Positions 1-6,860 of a stretch of 8,415 nucleotides of DNA are shown here, piece by piece. The notes under the pieces are model-generated. The model searched no databases. It was not told the origin of the DNA and saw nothing but the letters and a program-made list of their open reading frames with translations. Each line of letters starts with the position of its first letter. Within the stretch, counting starts at the first letter, position 1. The DNA comes from Eubacterium sp. (lineage in GTDB: Bacteria; Bacillota; Clostridia; Lachnospirales; Lachnospiraceae). The translations under genes were made by a program, and so were the position numbers. The stretch spans positions 1 through 8,415 of the forward strand of contig DOVJ01000012.1 of the NCBI GenBank assembly GCA_003520145.1. The letters are read 5' to 3'.

Positions 1-1208
1 AGGAAGTCATGCATCCAGCCCATATTCCACTTGAAAGTAAATCCAAGACAGCCATTACGGTTTGGATCTTCCACATCTCCACTGACATTCGGCCATGCAG
101 TTGACTCCTCGGCTATAGTGATAGCCTGTGGACAGCGCTTATTCACGATACTATTCAAGTGACGAAGGAATTCCATCGCCTCGAGATTACCATTGCCACC
201 GTACTTGTTCGGAACCCACTGTCCGTCCCTGCGGCCGTAGTCCAGATAGAGCATAGAAGCAACCGCATCTACTCTCAGACCATCTATATGATACTTCTCT
301 ATCCAGAAAAGTGCATTCGCTATGAGGAAGTTCGAAACCTCGTTACGACCATAATCGAAGACATATGTGCCCCAGTCAGGATGCTCTCCCTTGCGTGGAT
401 CAGCATACTCATATAGAGCCTCACCGTCAAACTTCGCAAGACCATGCTCATCCTTTGGAAAGTGAGCCGGCACCCAATCCATGATTACACCTATACCACA
501 CATATGAAGGTAATTGACAAAGTACATGAAGTCCTTAGGACGTCCATAACGCTTAGTTGGAGCATAGTAACCTGTAACCTGATAACCCCATGACCCATCA
601 AAAGGATATTCTGCAACACCCATGATTTCCACATGAGTATAACCCATATCCTTAACATACTTAGCAAGCATAGGTGCAAGCTCTCTGTAAGAATAGAATC
701 CATCATCTGAAGAATCCTTCTTTCTCCATGAGCCTAAGTGAACCTCATATATAGCCATCTTAGACTTAAGATGGTCTTCTTTGGTCTTCTCTTTTATCCA
801 ATCGCCATCGCCCCACTCAAAGCCGTTAAGATCACATACAACAGAAGCATTGTGCGGTCTCATCTCCGATTCGGAAGCAAAAGGATCAGCCTTATAAAGA
901 TGCCTTCCATCCTTAGTTACTATCAAGTACTTATAAGTATATCCGTCCTTGATGCCCGGCAAGAATATCTCCCACAGTCCGCTCTCAAAGACTCTGTTCA
1001 TCCTGTAATTATCATTCAGTGACCACGCGTTAAAGAGGCCCACTACATATACAGCCTCCGCGTGAGGAGCCCATACAGCAAAGTACGTTCCCTTAACACC
1101 ATCCTTGGTTATAAGGTGAGCGCCCAACTTATTATATATCTCATAATGAGATCCCTGCCCAAATACATATGCATCAGCCTGCGTAAGTATAGTCTTTTCG
1201 TTCTCCAT
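1..1208 (-). CDS. glgB: 1,4-alpha-glucan branching enzyme GlgB (5' portion, cut by the window edge)
   Basis: This enzyme makes alpha-1,6 branch points in cytoplasmic glycogen by cutting an alpha-1,4 chain and transferring it. The visible 402 codons contain an N-terminal CBM48-type beta-sandwich (about residues 20-115) and then the start of a GH13 barrel opening at MAIYEVHLGSW. GH13 region I is DWVPAHF (D244, H249). The nucleophile is D314 in GLRVDAVASM and the acid/base is E367 in AEEST. Their 53-residue spacing matches that of the E. coli enzyme as I recall it (D405, E458). The frame is still open at position 1, after WNMGWMHDF, so the third catalytic Asp and the C-terminal domain lie outside. 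The catalytic residues fall about 91 positions earlier than in E. coli, so the extra N1 domain is missing, as in the shorter GlgB forms. The start at 1208 has AGGAAGG 8 nt upstream. An in-frame ATG at 1226 is less likely. The gene lies 46 nt after the ABC-F gene and has its own candidate promoter. Confidence 0.96.
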   Translation of the reverse strand, partial: MENEKTILTQADAYVFGQGSHYEIYNKLGAHLITKDGVKGTYFAVWAPHAEAVYVVGLFNAWSLNDNYRMNRVFESGLWEIFLPGIKDGYTYKYLIVTKDGRHLYKADPFASESEMRPHNASVVCDLNGFEWGDGDWIKEKTKEDHLKSKMAIYEVHLGSWRKKDSSDDGFYSYRELAPMLAKYVKDMGYTHVEIMGVAEYPFDGSWGYQVTGYYAPTKRYGRPKDFMYFVNYLHMCGIGVIMDWVPAHFPKDEHGLAKFDGEALYEYADPRKGEHPDWGTYVFDYGRNEVSNFLIANALFWIEKYHIDGLRVDAVASMLYLDYGRRDGQWVPNKYGGNGNLEAMEFLRHLNSIVNKRCPQAITIAEESTAWPNVSGDVEDPNRNGCLGFTFKWNMGWMHDF

Positions 1209-1216
1209 AGCCAATA

Positions 1217-1223
1217 CCTTCCT
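1217..1223 (-). promoter_or_regulatory. Ribosome binding site of glgB
   Basis: AGGAAGG lies 8 nt upstream of the ATG at 1208. It decides between that ATG and the in-frame ATG at 1226, which overlaps the upstream side of this same element and has no Shine-Dalgarno sequence of its own. Confidence 0.7.
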
Positions 1224-1242
1224 CATGTTTGCTCATATTAAG

Positions 1243-1271
1243 ATTATACATCATCTATGTGAAATTCTCAA
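1243..1271 (-). promoter_or_regulatory. Candidate housekeeping-sigma promoter for glgB
   Basis: Read on the minus strand, TTGAGA (1271-1266) is followed after exactly 17 bp by TATAAT (1248-1243). That is 5 of 6 and 6 of 6 matches to the sigma-A/sigma-70 consensus at the optimal spacing. The -35 box lies within the last codons of the ABC-F gene and the -10 box in the 46-nt gap before glgB. Transcription would begin near 1236, giving a leader of about 28 nt that carries the glgB ribosome binding site. I see no hairpin with a T-run in the gap, so read-through from the upstream genes is also possible. Confidence 0.7.
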
Positions 1272-3039
1272 CCATCTCTTGCAATTCCACATATCTCTCA
1301 AGCTTCTCATCAATCCTTTGATTGACCTCTTCAAGAGCCTTCGTATACTCCATAAGCTTCACAAAATCACTCGCTGAAGCAGATACAAGTCCCTTTAGTC
1401 GATCTGCCTCCTGTTCAAGAGCTTCTATATCCCCCTCTATAGAATCGTATTCCTTCTGCTCAGCATAAGAAAGCTTCTTCTTAACTCTTTCGCCCTTCCA
1501 GTCCTTCTTCTGGTTATCTCCCACCTTCTTAGTGACCTTACTAACACTATCGCCATCAGATAACGACTTCGCATAATAATCGCTATAGGCGCCCTCATAG
1601 GTCCTTATAGTGCCATCCTCAAAAGCAAATATCCTCGTAACAACTCTGTCAAGAAAATATCTGTCATGCGAAACCGTTATGATTATCCCTGCGAATTCAT
1701 CGAGGTACTCTTCTAGCACCTGCAGCGTCTTGATATCAAAGTCGTTCGTTGGCTCATCAAGTATGAGAACATTCGGCGCAGTCATAAGAACACTCAGAAG
1801 ATAAAGCCTTCTTTTCTCACCACCCGAGAGTTTACCAATCGGAGCATACTGCATATTGCCATCGAAGAGGAACCTCTCACACATAGCAGATGCAGTCACA
1901 GTCCCTTCAGGAGTCTTGATATACTCAGCTATATCCTTCACATAATCTATGACTCTCTCGTTCGGATCCATCGATGTGCAGTCCTGCCCGAAGTACCCTA
2001 TCCTGATAGTCTGTCCTATCTCTATCTTACCTTCGTACCCTCTCTCCAGTCCCATGATACACTTCATAAGTGTAGACTTACCGCAGCCATTGATTCCGAC
2101 TATACCTATACGGTCCAGCTTGGTAAATGTATAAGAAAAATCCGAGAACAGCTTCTTATCCCCATAGGCCATCGAAAGTCCTTCGATTATGATCGTCTTG
2201 TTGCCCATCCTTGACGCAAGTGAGCCTAAGTGAAGCGCTCTTTCTTCTTCGGGTGGTCTGACCTGACTTAGTTCTTCGAATCTCTTTATATGAGCTTTCT
2301 GCTTAGTAGAACGCGCTCTTGCGCCACGCATCATCCACTCAAGATCTATCCTGTACAGAGACTGTTTCTTTCTGTAAGTTGCAAGTTCAGATGCTTCCCT
2401 TGCTGCCTTCAGCTCGAGATATCCTGAGTAGTTCTCACTATATCTGTATACGTTACAACGATCAACCTCCACTATCTGATCAGTTACACTGTCAAGAAAG
2501 TATCTGTCATGAGTAACCATGAGGATTGCCGCCCTAAGACTCTTAAGGTAGCTTTCAAGCCACTCTATCATATCCAGGTCGAGGTGGTTAGTCGGCTCAT
2601 CAAGTACAAGCAGATCACACGGTGTAAGAAGTGCCGCGACCAAAGCTGCCCTCTTTCTTTCACCACCTGACAAAAGCGAAGTTTTCTTCATAGGATCATC
2701 TATCCGAAACTTTGCAAGCATGGCCTTGATCTCACCGCTTTTATCCCAGTGGCCATCCCCCTGATATATACAAGCAGTAACATTGTCTATAACAGGCTTT
2801 TCGCCATCGAATTCATCTGTCTGCGGAAGATAGGATATCCTGATATCGTTGCCCTTCACGACCTTACCGTCATCAGGAGATACTACCCCTGCGACTATTC
2901 GAAGAAGTGTAGACTTGCCACAGCCATTGACACCGACAACGCCTATCTTATCTGTATCACTGATTCCCAGGTTTATACCTTTGAGAATATCCCGTGACAT
3001 ATATGTTTTTGATACATTTTCAACATTCAGTATGTTCAA
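1255..3039 (-). CDS. uup: ABC-F family ATPase, Uup/YfmR type
   Basis: This is a soluble twin-ATPase protein of 594 residues with no membrane segments, so it is an ABC-F ribosome-associated factor and not a transporter. Domain 1 has Walker A at 36-44 (GVNGCGKST), signature LSGGE at 123-127, Walker B with catalytic E148 in LDEPTNHLD, and H177. Domain 2 has Walker A at 315-323, LSGGE at 404-408, E429 in LDEPTNDFD, and H458. The linker between the domains (about 205-275) carries the basic GARARSTKQKA stretch typical of ABC-F proteins. Residues about 518-594 form a charged predicted coiled coil opening with KKLSYAEQKEYDSIE, matching the Uup C-terminal domain. That domain, and DEPTND in place of DEPTNH in the second Walker B, point to the Uup/YfmR branch and not to the antibiotic-resistance ABC-Fs. 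The start is TTG, because an in-frame TAA stands directly before it. The gene begins 10 nt after the MraY-like gene and is probably translationally coupled to it. The exact clade within ABC-F is inferred. Confidence 0.93.
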   Translation of the reverse strand: MNILNVENVSKTYMSRDILKGINLGISDTDKIGVVGVNGCGKSTLLRIVAGVVSPDDGKVVKGNDIRISYLPQTDEFDGEKPVIDNVTACIYQGDGHWDKSGEIKAMLAKFRIDDPMKKTSLLSGGERKRAALVAALLTPCDLLVLDEPTNHLDLDMIEWLESYLKSLRAAILMVTHDRYFLDSVTDQIVEVDRCNVYRYSENYSGYLELKAAREASELATYRKKQSLYRIDLEWMMRGARARSTKQKAHIKRFEELSQVRPPEEERALHLGSLASRMGNKTIIIEGLSMAYGDKKLFSDFSYTFTKLDRIGIVGINGCGKSTLMKCIMGLERGYEGKIEIGQTIRIGYFGQDCTSMDPNERVIDYVKDIAEYIKTPEGTVTASAMCERFLFDGNMQYAPIGKLSGGEKRRLYLLSVLMTAPNVLILDEPTNDFDIKTLQVLEEYLDEFAGIIITVSHDRYFLDRVVTRIFAFEDGTIRTYEGAYSDYYAKSLSDGDSVSKVTKKVGDNQKKDWKGERVKKKLSYAEQKEYDSIEGDIEALEQEADRLKGLVSASASDFVKLMEYTKALEEVNQRIDEKLERYVELQEMVENFT

Positions 3040-3047
3040 TTATATAA

Positions 3048-3051
3048 CCTC
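3048..3051 (-). promoter_or_regulatory. Ribosome binding site of the ABC-F gene, overlapping the preceding stop codon
   Basis: GAGG lies 8 nt before the TTG start at 3039. It shares bases with the TGA stop (3052-3050) of the MraY-like gene. This placement supports the non-ATG start and suggests that terminating ribosomes re-initiate on the ABC-F gene. Confidence 0.6.
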
Positions 3052-3976
3052 ATCTGTATTCTATGCTAAGTACAAGCAGACTTATGATCGCCTGCAGTAT
3101 GGCGAATCTAAGTACGACCTGAGTATCAGACCAGGCCTTATTCTTTCTCATATGGTCATGAATCGGAGTCCTTAGGTTCTTCATGAAGTTCTTGTTCTTA
3201 GTCACTCTTATGACTGTAAGCTTAACAAGTCCAAGACCACCATCCACGATAAGAAGAAGCGCAGCAGCTATGTAGAGGATAGGATTACCTGTCTTAAGTA
3301 TAGCTATCGCTATAAAGAAGCCTATACTTCTTGAGCCTGCGTCACCCATAAGAAGGTAGCTAGGCGATGAATTGAACCATATATATGCACCTATACACAC
3401 GCAGAGCATAACAACTGTTTTATCAAAAGATGAGCCTGTGTTCCTTAACATAACGTTAATAGTAAGTAAAGTTACGATAGAAAGCACAGCACACAGACTG
3501 TCGACGCCGTCAGCACAGTTAGTGACATTGATACTTGTCCAGACGAGTATCACTATCAGTATCATAAATACAGCATAAGGTATGGTCACTGTCTCACTGA
3601 CAAAAGGAAGCTTTATAGTGTGCGAATTATAGTGAAGGAAAGTCCATGCCATAGCTACAGAGAGCACAAGATCAATGAGTCCCTTCTTTAACTCACCCCA
3701 AGGGATCGTAGACGCATCATCAAAAAAGCCTGAAAGCATCGAAAGGAACGTAAGTATCATATATATGACAAGTTCCTTATCAAGAGGAAGAAGGATGAAT
3801 CCTGATATAACAAAGCACGATATGAGTATGATGCCAGCACCTCTTGGCTTACCCTTAGACTTAGCACCATTGACAGCAAAAGCACGTCCCTGATCCTGAG
3901 GTAAGATTCGGCTTACATACTTCATGCCAAGCCATGTCATCAAAAAAGGAACAAGATAATAGAAAAACTTATACAT
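3050..3976 (-). CDS. MraY/WecA-family membrane phospho-sugar transferase (MraY-like)
   Basis: This is an integral membrane protein of 308 residues with about ten hydrophobic segments. The family transfers a phospho-sugar from a UDP-sugar to a polyprenyl phosphate carrier at the inner face of the membrane. In MraY this gives lipid I of peptidoglycan synthesis. Family landmarks appear in order: KPRGAG near residues 43-48, the acidic pair D86-D87 in SGFFDDAST, N153/D156/D159 in NVTNCADGVDS, and D212 in LLMGDAGSRSIG. The C-terminal loop PIHDHMRKNKAWSDTQVVLRF (271-291) aligns with the PLHHHFE..GW.E..VV.RF segment of MraY. The triple histidine is therefore H-D-H here (273-275), and the protein is shorter than the usual 320-360 residues. 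The start at 3976 is chosen for AAGAGG 10 nt upstream and because it lies 17 nt beyond the MATE stop. An upstream ATG at 4081 would add 35 unlike residues inside the MATE gene. No division or cell-wall cluster surrounds it. It could be a working MraY or a paralogue for another envelope polymer. Confidence 0.85.
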   Translation of the reverse strand: MYKFFYYLVPFLMTWLGMKYVSRILPQDQGRAFAVNGAKSKGKPRGAGIILISCFVISGFILLPLDKELVIYMILTFLSMLSGFFDDASTIPWGELKKGLIDLVLSVAMAWTFLHYNSHTIKLPFVSETVTIPYAVFMILIVILVWTSINVTNCADGVDSLCAVLSIVTLLTINVMLRNTGSSFDKTVVMLCVCIGAYIWFNSSPSYLLMGDAGSRSIGFFIAIAILKTGNPILYIAAALLLIVDGGLGLVKLTVIRVTKNKNFMKNLRTPIHDHMRKNKAWSDTQVVLRFAILQAIISLLVLSIEYR

Positions 3977-3986
3977 AACACAAAAA

Positions 3987-3992
3987 CCTCTT
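3987..3992 (-). promoter_or_regulatory. Ribosome binding site of the MraY-like gene
   Basis: AAGAGG stands 10 nt before the ATG at 3976, in the 17-nt gap after the MATE stop. It sets the start at 3976 in preference to the longer open frame beginning at 4081. Confidence 0.6.
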
Positions 3993-3993
3993 T

Positions 3994-5310
3994 TCAGTAG
4001 CTGTATTTTGCTTTTTTGAGTTTCAAAAACAAAATCGATAACATAAGAGCCATAACCTCTGCTGCGGTTATGGAATACCATATACCGTCAACTCCCCATA
4101 TAATCGGGAAGACTAAGACGGCAGCGCTTTGGAATACAAGGGTCCTGAAAAAAGCAAGCAGCGCTGATGTAAGACCATCTCCCAAAGCTGTAAAAAATGA
4201 TGACGTGAATATTGAAAAACCGCATACCAAAAAAGAAAAAGAGAATATCTTAAAAGCATATACGGTTAGAGCCATAAGCTCCTTGTCATAACCAACAAAC
4301 ACTCTCGCGACAGTCTCCGCCATAAAGAAAGCCGCAAAAAACATAATAACAGAAAAGAACGAGATTATGATAAAACTCGATCTTTTTATCTTCCTAAGCT
4401 TATCGATATCCTTAGCTCCATAATTATATCCAACAACCGGAGCCACACCAACCGCATAACCTATGAATATCGCCGCAAATATCATGCTCACGTACATCAG
4501 TACTCCATAAGCAGATACGCCATTGTCTCCTGCATATCTGATCAGCTGCATGTTATAGAGCATCGCAACAACAGACATAGATATGTTACTCATAAGCTCA
4601 GAACTACCATTAACACATATCTGTACGAATGTCTTAGGGACAAATCCTGCCCTGACAAGCCTAAGATAACTACTATTCTTTCTTGCGAAGTAACACAGAG
4701 GGAATACCCCGCCTACATACTGGCTTATGGCAGTGGCAACTGCCGCTCCTGCAAAACCCTTATGCAGCACGCCAACCAGCATAAGATCAAGGAACATGTT
4801 GCACACGCCCGCAGCAATAGTCACATACAATCCAAGTCTTCCCTTTCCGGCACACGGAAAGAGGCACTGAAACTCAAACTGCAGCAAAAAAGCAGGGAGT
4901 GCCAGCATAACTATCCTTGCGTACTTGACAGAGATAACTGCCATATTGCCTCTGCCTCCAAGAAGGTAAACTATATCGTCTACCACAACATTTCCTATAA
5001 GAGCAAGTAAGATACCGACTACTATAGAACTGTATATGAGCATAGAGAATATCTTATTGGCAGCCTCATCATCGCCCATGCCTCTTTTTAAGCTTATCCT
5101 TGCGCTTCCGCCCGAGCCTAGCATGAATCCCGCACTACCTAAGATCATAAGCACAGGCATGACAAAGTTCACTGCCGTAAACTCATCCTTACCAGCATAG
5201 TTGGACACAAAGAATCCGTCAACTATGCTATATACAGACGTAAATATCATCATGCATATGGTCGGAATAGTGAGCTTAAAAAGCGACCATGGCCTTGCAT
5301 CACTTACCAT
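3994..5310 (-). CDS. MATE family multidrug/toxin efflux transporter
   Basis: This 438-residue polytopic membrane protein is about the normal length for a MATE carrier, with hydrophobic segments that fit the usual twelve helices in two similar halves. Proteins of this family export cationic drugs or metabolites using a sodium or proton gradient; the substrate here cannot be read from sequence. The N-terminal half opens with LTIPTICMMIFTSVYSIVDG, followed by an ARISLKRGMGDDEAA loop (70-84). The second half carries GVAPVVGYNYGAKD (288-301), a strong MATE landmark. The style of the N-terminal half resembles the MepA/DinF-like bacterial groups. The start at 5310 follows from an in-frame TAA two codons upstream. 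It overlaps the end of the metal permease gene by 11 nt. The ribosome binding site is weak: a GGGGG run 9 nt upstream. Translation therefore probably depends on coupling to the permease gene. Confidence 0.95.
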   Translation of the reverse strand: MVSDARPWSLFKLTIPTICMMIFTSVYSIVDGFFVSNYAGKDEFTAVNFVMPVLMILGSAGFMLGSGGSARISLKRGMGDDEAANKIFSMLIYSSIVVGILLALIGNVVVDDIVYLLGGRGNMAVISVKYARIVMLALPAFLLQFEFQCLFPCAGKGRLGLYVTIAAGVCNMFLDLMLVGVLHKGFAGAAVATAISQYVGGVFPLCYFARKNSSYLRLVRAGFVPKTFVQICVNGSSELMSNISMSVVAMLYNMQLIRYAGDNGVSAYGVLMYVSMIFAAIFIGYAVGVAPVVGYNYGAKDIDKLRKIKRSSFIIISFFSVIMFFAAFFMAETVARVFVGYDKELMALTVYAFKIFSFSFLVCGFSIFTSSFFTALGDGLTSALLAFFRTLVFQSAAVLVFPIIWGVDGIWYSITAAEVMALMLSILFLKLKKAKYSY

Positions 5311-6133
5311 TCTTTATAGCCCCCACAATCTGAGCCAGCACGAACACCACAATATTCACAACTACTATAGTCGAGCCTACAGGAGTCGAGTAAAGTATCG
5401 ACAGAAGCATGCCCGCCACAGCGCAGACTACAGCTATTATCGCGCAGCATATCGTAACAGCCTTGAAGTTATCCACTATCCTCATAGCTGTAAGCGCCGG
5501 GAACACTATAAGTGCCGATATGAGGAGGCTTCCCACAAGATTCATGCCAAGAACTATGACTATCGCTATCATAACCGATACCATGAGATTATATCTGTCA
5601 GCCTTAACTCCTGTAGCCTTCGCAAAGTTCTCGTCAAATGTTACGGCAAATATCCTGTTGTAAAAGAGTATGAAGACAACTACAACCACAACAGATACAA
5701 CGATACAAGTTATAAGTTCTGCCTTAGAAACCGTAAGTATCGAGATAGAACCAAAAAGTGTACTGCACACATCACCAGATACATTGGCCGATACGCTGAA
5801 TACATTCATAAGCATATATCCGATGGCCAGACTTCCAACCGACAGCATGGCTATCGCCGAGTCTCCCTTGACTCTTTTGTTGCCTCTAAGAAGTATAACT
5901 GCAACAACTATGATAACAGGCATAACAAGAACATTCACATTCGCGAGCCTAAGAACAGTTGCGAGTGCCATCACGCCAAATGCCACATGTGAAAGGCCAT
6001 CACCTATATATGAGTACCTTTTCAGAACCAGCGTAACACCTATCAAAGACGCACAAAGTGCGATCAACACGCCAACTATAAGAGCTCTTCTTACAAACTC
6101 ATAACTAAGATATATACTAAGTGTCTCAAGCAT
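5300..6133 (-). CDS. Metal ABC transporter permease, ABC-3 family (ZnuB/MntB/AdcB-like)
   Basis: This inner-membrane subunit of a zinc- or manganese-type ABC importer has 277 residues, the normal size for the family, and mostly hydrophobic helices. Family landmarks are YIGDGLSHVAFG (42-53), the ATPase-facing loop around DENFAKATGVKADRYN (167-182), GSLLISALIVFPALTAMR (201-218), and a C-terminal helix pair containing YSTPVGSTIVV. The start at 6133 is set by a full AAGGAGG 9 nt upstream. It overlaps the ATPase gene by 8 nt (ATGCTTGA), an arrangement typical of subunits made in equal amounts. A longer reading from 6286 would add 51 charged, non-homologous residues inside the ATPase gene and is not credible. 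The substrate-binding lipoprotein that such importers need is not in this window. Zinc cannot be told from manganese by the permease alone. Confidence 0.94.
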   Translation of the reverse strand: MLETLSIYLSYEFVRRALIVGVLIALCASLIGVTLVLKRYSYIGDGLSHVAFGVMALATVLRLANVNVLVMPVIIVVAVILLRGNKRVKGDSAIAMLSVGSLAIGYMLMNVFSVSANVSGDVCSTLFGSISILTVSKAELITCIVVSVVVVVVFILFYNRIFAVTFDENFAKATGVKADRYNLMVSVMIAIVIVLGMNLVGSLLISALIVFPALTAMRIVDNFKAVTICCAIIAVVCAVAGMLLSILYSTPVGSTIVVVNIVVFVLAQIVGAIKNGK

Positions 6134-6857
6134 CGCCTGCGCCCTCCTTAGCCTCTTCATCCTGTTCCTGATAAGAAAGAGCCTTATAAACAGGGGTTTC
6201 CATATACTTGTCCTTACTTCCAAAGAAGAGCTGATGTCTTCCAAGGTGAAGGACCTTATTAGCATACTGCAGTGCGGACAGGTCATGAGATATCATAATA
6301 ACAGATATCCCACTGTCATTAAGCTTCTTAACAAGCGAATAGAACTCAGCTGTAACCTTAGGGTCAAGACCATTCACCGGTTCATCAAGAAGAAGAATCT
6401 TCGTAGTAGCACACAGTGCCCTTGCAAGAAGAACCCTCTGCTTCTGACCTCCAGAGAGCTTTCTAAAGCTCTTAGAAGCAAGATCATCTATCTGAAGAAG
6501 CTTCATATTCTCCTTCGCTGCATCCTTTTCAGTACGCGTATAGAAGAATCTGTTACCAAGCTTAGATATATTCCCTGAGAGAACAACCTCCATGCAGGAT
6601 GCCGGGAAATCCTTCTGTATATCTGATACCTGTGGAAGATATCCGACCTCATAAGGCTTGAGATCATCAGCATAGCTTATCTCACCGCCAAGAGGCTGCA
6701 CAAGATGAAGGAGAGTCTTCATAAGAGTGGACTTGCCAGCTCCGTTCTCTCCCACAACGCACAGATAATCGCCTTTTTCAACTTTAAAGTTAACACCATC
6801 ACTGACTACACCGTCTTCATATCCGAGAGTCAGATCTTTACATACTATATAAGCCAT
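6126..6857 (-). CDS. Metal ABC transporter ATP-binding protein (ZnuC/MntA/AdcC-like)
   Basis: This single-domain ABC ATPase of 243 residues should drive the ABC-3 permease encoded immediately downstream. Visible motifs are Walker A GENGAGKST (36-44), Q-loop Q76 in YLPQ, signature LSGGQ (134-138) followed by KQRVLLARAL, Walker B LLLDEP with catalytic E159, the D-loop at GLD (163-165), and H191. Q-loop residues 72-85 (GYLPQVSDIQKDFP) fit the pattern of zinc/manganese importer ATPases. The last roughly 15 residues are acidic and glycine-rich. The ATG at 6857 has AAGGA 6 nt upstream. That element lies in the last codons of the GH43 gene, which ends only 3 nt before this start, so the two genes are almost certainly cotranscribed and probably coupled in translation. 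Confidence 0.95.
   Translation of the reverse strand: MAYIVCKDLTLGYEDGVVSDGVNFKVEKGDYLCVVGENGAGKSTLMKTLLHLVQPLGGEISYADDLKPYEVGYLPQVSDIQKDFPASCMEVVLSGNISKLGNRFFYTRTEKDAAKENMKLLQIDDLASKSFRKLSGGQKQRVLLARALCATTKILLLDEPVNGLDPKVTAEFYSLVKKLNDSGISVIMISHDLSALQYANKVLHLGRHQLFFGSKDKYMETPVYKALSYQEQDEEAKEGAGDA
6143..6149 (-). promoter_or_regulatory. Ribosome binding site of the metal permease gene
   Basis: AAGGAGG, a full match to the anti-Shine-Dalgarno sequence, stands 9 nt before the ATG at 6133 within the 3' end of the ATPase gene. It decides the permease start and excludes the longer open frame from 6286. Confidence 0.75.
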
Positions 6858-6860
6858 ATT

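Noticed and set aside
491..706. 71-codon minus-strand open frame
   Set aside because: It lies wholly inside glgB in another frame, and the glgB reading there matches the branching-enzyme family throughout.
1209..1226. Upstream in-frame ATG for glgB (six extra residues)
   Set aside because: It would sit on top of the ribosome binding site and only about 10 nt from the predicted transcription start. The ATG at 1208 is better placed.
1255..3039. ABC-F protein as an antibiotic-resistance (ARE) factor
   Set aside because: The Uup-type C-terminal coiled coil and DEPTND in the second Walker B indicate a housekeeping Uup/YfmR-type protein and not an ARE subfamily.
3039..3044. TATAAT on the minus strand at the start of the ABC-F gene
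   Set aside because: No -35 element is found 16-18 bp upstream, and transcription would begin after the TTG start codon.
3977..4081. 35-residue N-terminal extension of the MraY-like protein
   Set aside because: It overlaps the MATE coding sequence, is not membrane-like, and a ribosome binding site supports the start at 3976.
5201..5992. 263-codon plus-strand open frame
   Set aside because: It lies antisense to the metal permease, mostly in its codon register, with a histidine/tyrosine-rich, low-quality translation typical of shadow frames.
6134..6286. 51-residue N-terminal extension of the metal permease
   Set aside because: It lies inside the ATPase gene, is charged and unlike the family, and the AAGGAGG site clearly points to the start at 6133.
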